From positions 211,609 to 275,608 of the forward strand of contig NZ_JALHLP010000004.1 of NCBI RefSeq assembly GCF_022844465.1: 64,000 bases of DNA. Reading direction: 5' to 3'. The DNA comes from Bradyrhizobium sp. Lineage in GTDB: Bacteria; Pseudomonadota; Alphaproteobacteria; Rhizobiales; Xanthobacteraceae. Positions 63,743 through 64,000 of the stretch are shown here, piece after piece (position 1 is the stretch's first letter; the number at the start of each line of letters is the position of its first letter). Both the position numbers and the translations under genes were made by a program. The notes below the pieces were generated by a model. That model had not been told where the DNA came from, ran no database searches, and saw nothing but the letters and a program-made list of their open reading frames with translations.

Positions 63743-64000
63743 ACAGCGCTTGTCCACCGTCACCTCGGTGGTGATGAAAATCAGGCTCCTGGTGGCGCGC
63801 ACGACATGCGGCTTCGACACCAGCACCTCGCCGATCTTGCCGGCCTCGACGAAATGGGTATCGAGCTGCACGGTTGCGAGCGTCGGCTTGCCGGAGACGA
63901 AGCGGGCGGTCATGCCGCAGCTGCGGTCGGCAAACGTCATCAGCACGCCGCCCTGCACCAGGCCGCGGCGGTTGTGGTGCTTGTCCTCGGTGGCCAGCGC
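63695..64000 (-). CDS. PaaI-type hotdog thioesterase, 3' part
   Basis: The gene runs off the right edge of the window; the visible 101 codons end with TAG at 63695. The segment RRGLVQGGVLMTFADRSCG has the hotdog helix with GGVLxxxAD of PaaI-type thioesterases, followed by strands TVQLDTHFVEAGKIGEV. It likely hydrolyses an acyl-CoA. Its final codons have been copied to the left in the tandem duplication. Confidence 0.87.
   Translation of the reverse strand, partial: ALATEDKHHNRRGLVQGGVLMTFADRSCGMTARFVSGKPTLATVQLDTHFVEAGKIGEVLVSKPHVVRATRSLIFITTEVTVDKRCIAMASGVFKILKNEG

Overview
The window looks like chromosomal DNA of a high-GC alphaproteobacterium of the Bradyrhizobium type (Nitrobacteraceae). 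This is inferred from protein similarity recalled from memory, from gene order (coxB-coxA-ctaB-small ORF-ctaG-coxC-DUF983-SURF1-thrC-M16 peptidase; atpI-B-E-F'-F; DUF2948-hisD-UPF0262-phosphatase-maf-yacG-tRNA-Phe), from a 5-aminolevulinate synthase hemA preceded by a perfect FixK/FNR box, and from dispersed palindromic repeats typical of that group. No species can be named from the sequence alone.

Layout. 1-7.2 kb: end of a thiolase gene and fadB-type beta-oxidation enzyme, a GST/MarR divergent pair with twin operators, glutamate-cysteine ligase, and an exported PAN-domain protein / thioredoxin / CcdA group. 7.26-8.8 kb: a relic of a signal peptidase I gene and three overlapping unknown genes of AT-richer composition, abutting tldD. 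10.4-18.3 kb: an IalB-type protein and the complete aa3 cytochrome c oxidase operon with its assembly factors (heme O synthase, CtaG, SURF1). 19-23.5 kb: small exported proteins, thrC, an M16 peptidase, an acetyltransferase. 23.6-26.2 kb: the F0 part of ATP synthase on the minus strand. 26.4-31.4 kb: isomerase, YjbQ, an MHS-type transporter and small membrane proteins. 31.5-41.5 kb: a DUF4212/symporter pair, a three-domain exonuclease-CBS-nucleotidyltransferase protein, a LuxR-type response regulator and a symporter-fused hybrid kinase, together resembling the CrbS/CrbR (MxtR/ErdR) acetate-response locus. 41.5-51 kb: hemA, an MBL hydrolase, a chemoreceptor, a porin-like protein, an exported family 1 glycosidase, an HD-GYP protein and tRNA-Thr. 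51.3-56.2 kb: the hisD to yacG cluster ending in tRNA-Phe. 56.2-59.7 kb: an AT-rich accessory segment next to tRNA-Phe with an HD phosphohydrolase, a nucleotidyltransferase and an unknown protein. 59.7-64 kb: a decayed higA, a Bug-family binding protein, repeats, PilZ, aldo/keto reductase and a truncated thioesterase gene.

How the genes fit together. Most of the window is core respiratory and central metabolism: fatty-acid oxidation feeds acetyl-CoA, the acetate-type transporter locus senses and imports short acids, hemA and ctaB supply heme to the oxidase, and the F0 genes supply the proton channel of ATP synthase. The accessory parts are the 7.3-8.8 kb cassette and the tRNA-Phe-linked segment. 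The latter, an overlapping SAMHD1-like HD protein and GS-x10-DxD nucleotidyltransferase convergent with an unknown gene that may be SOS controlled, is the best candidate here for an undescribed system. Repeats are frequent in intergenic DNA and have caused visible local rearrangement near 54.3 kb and 63.4 kb.
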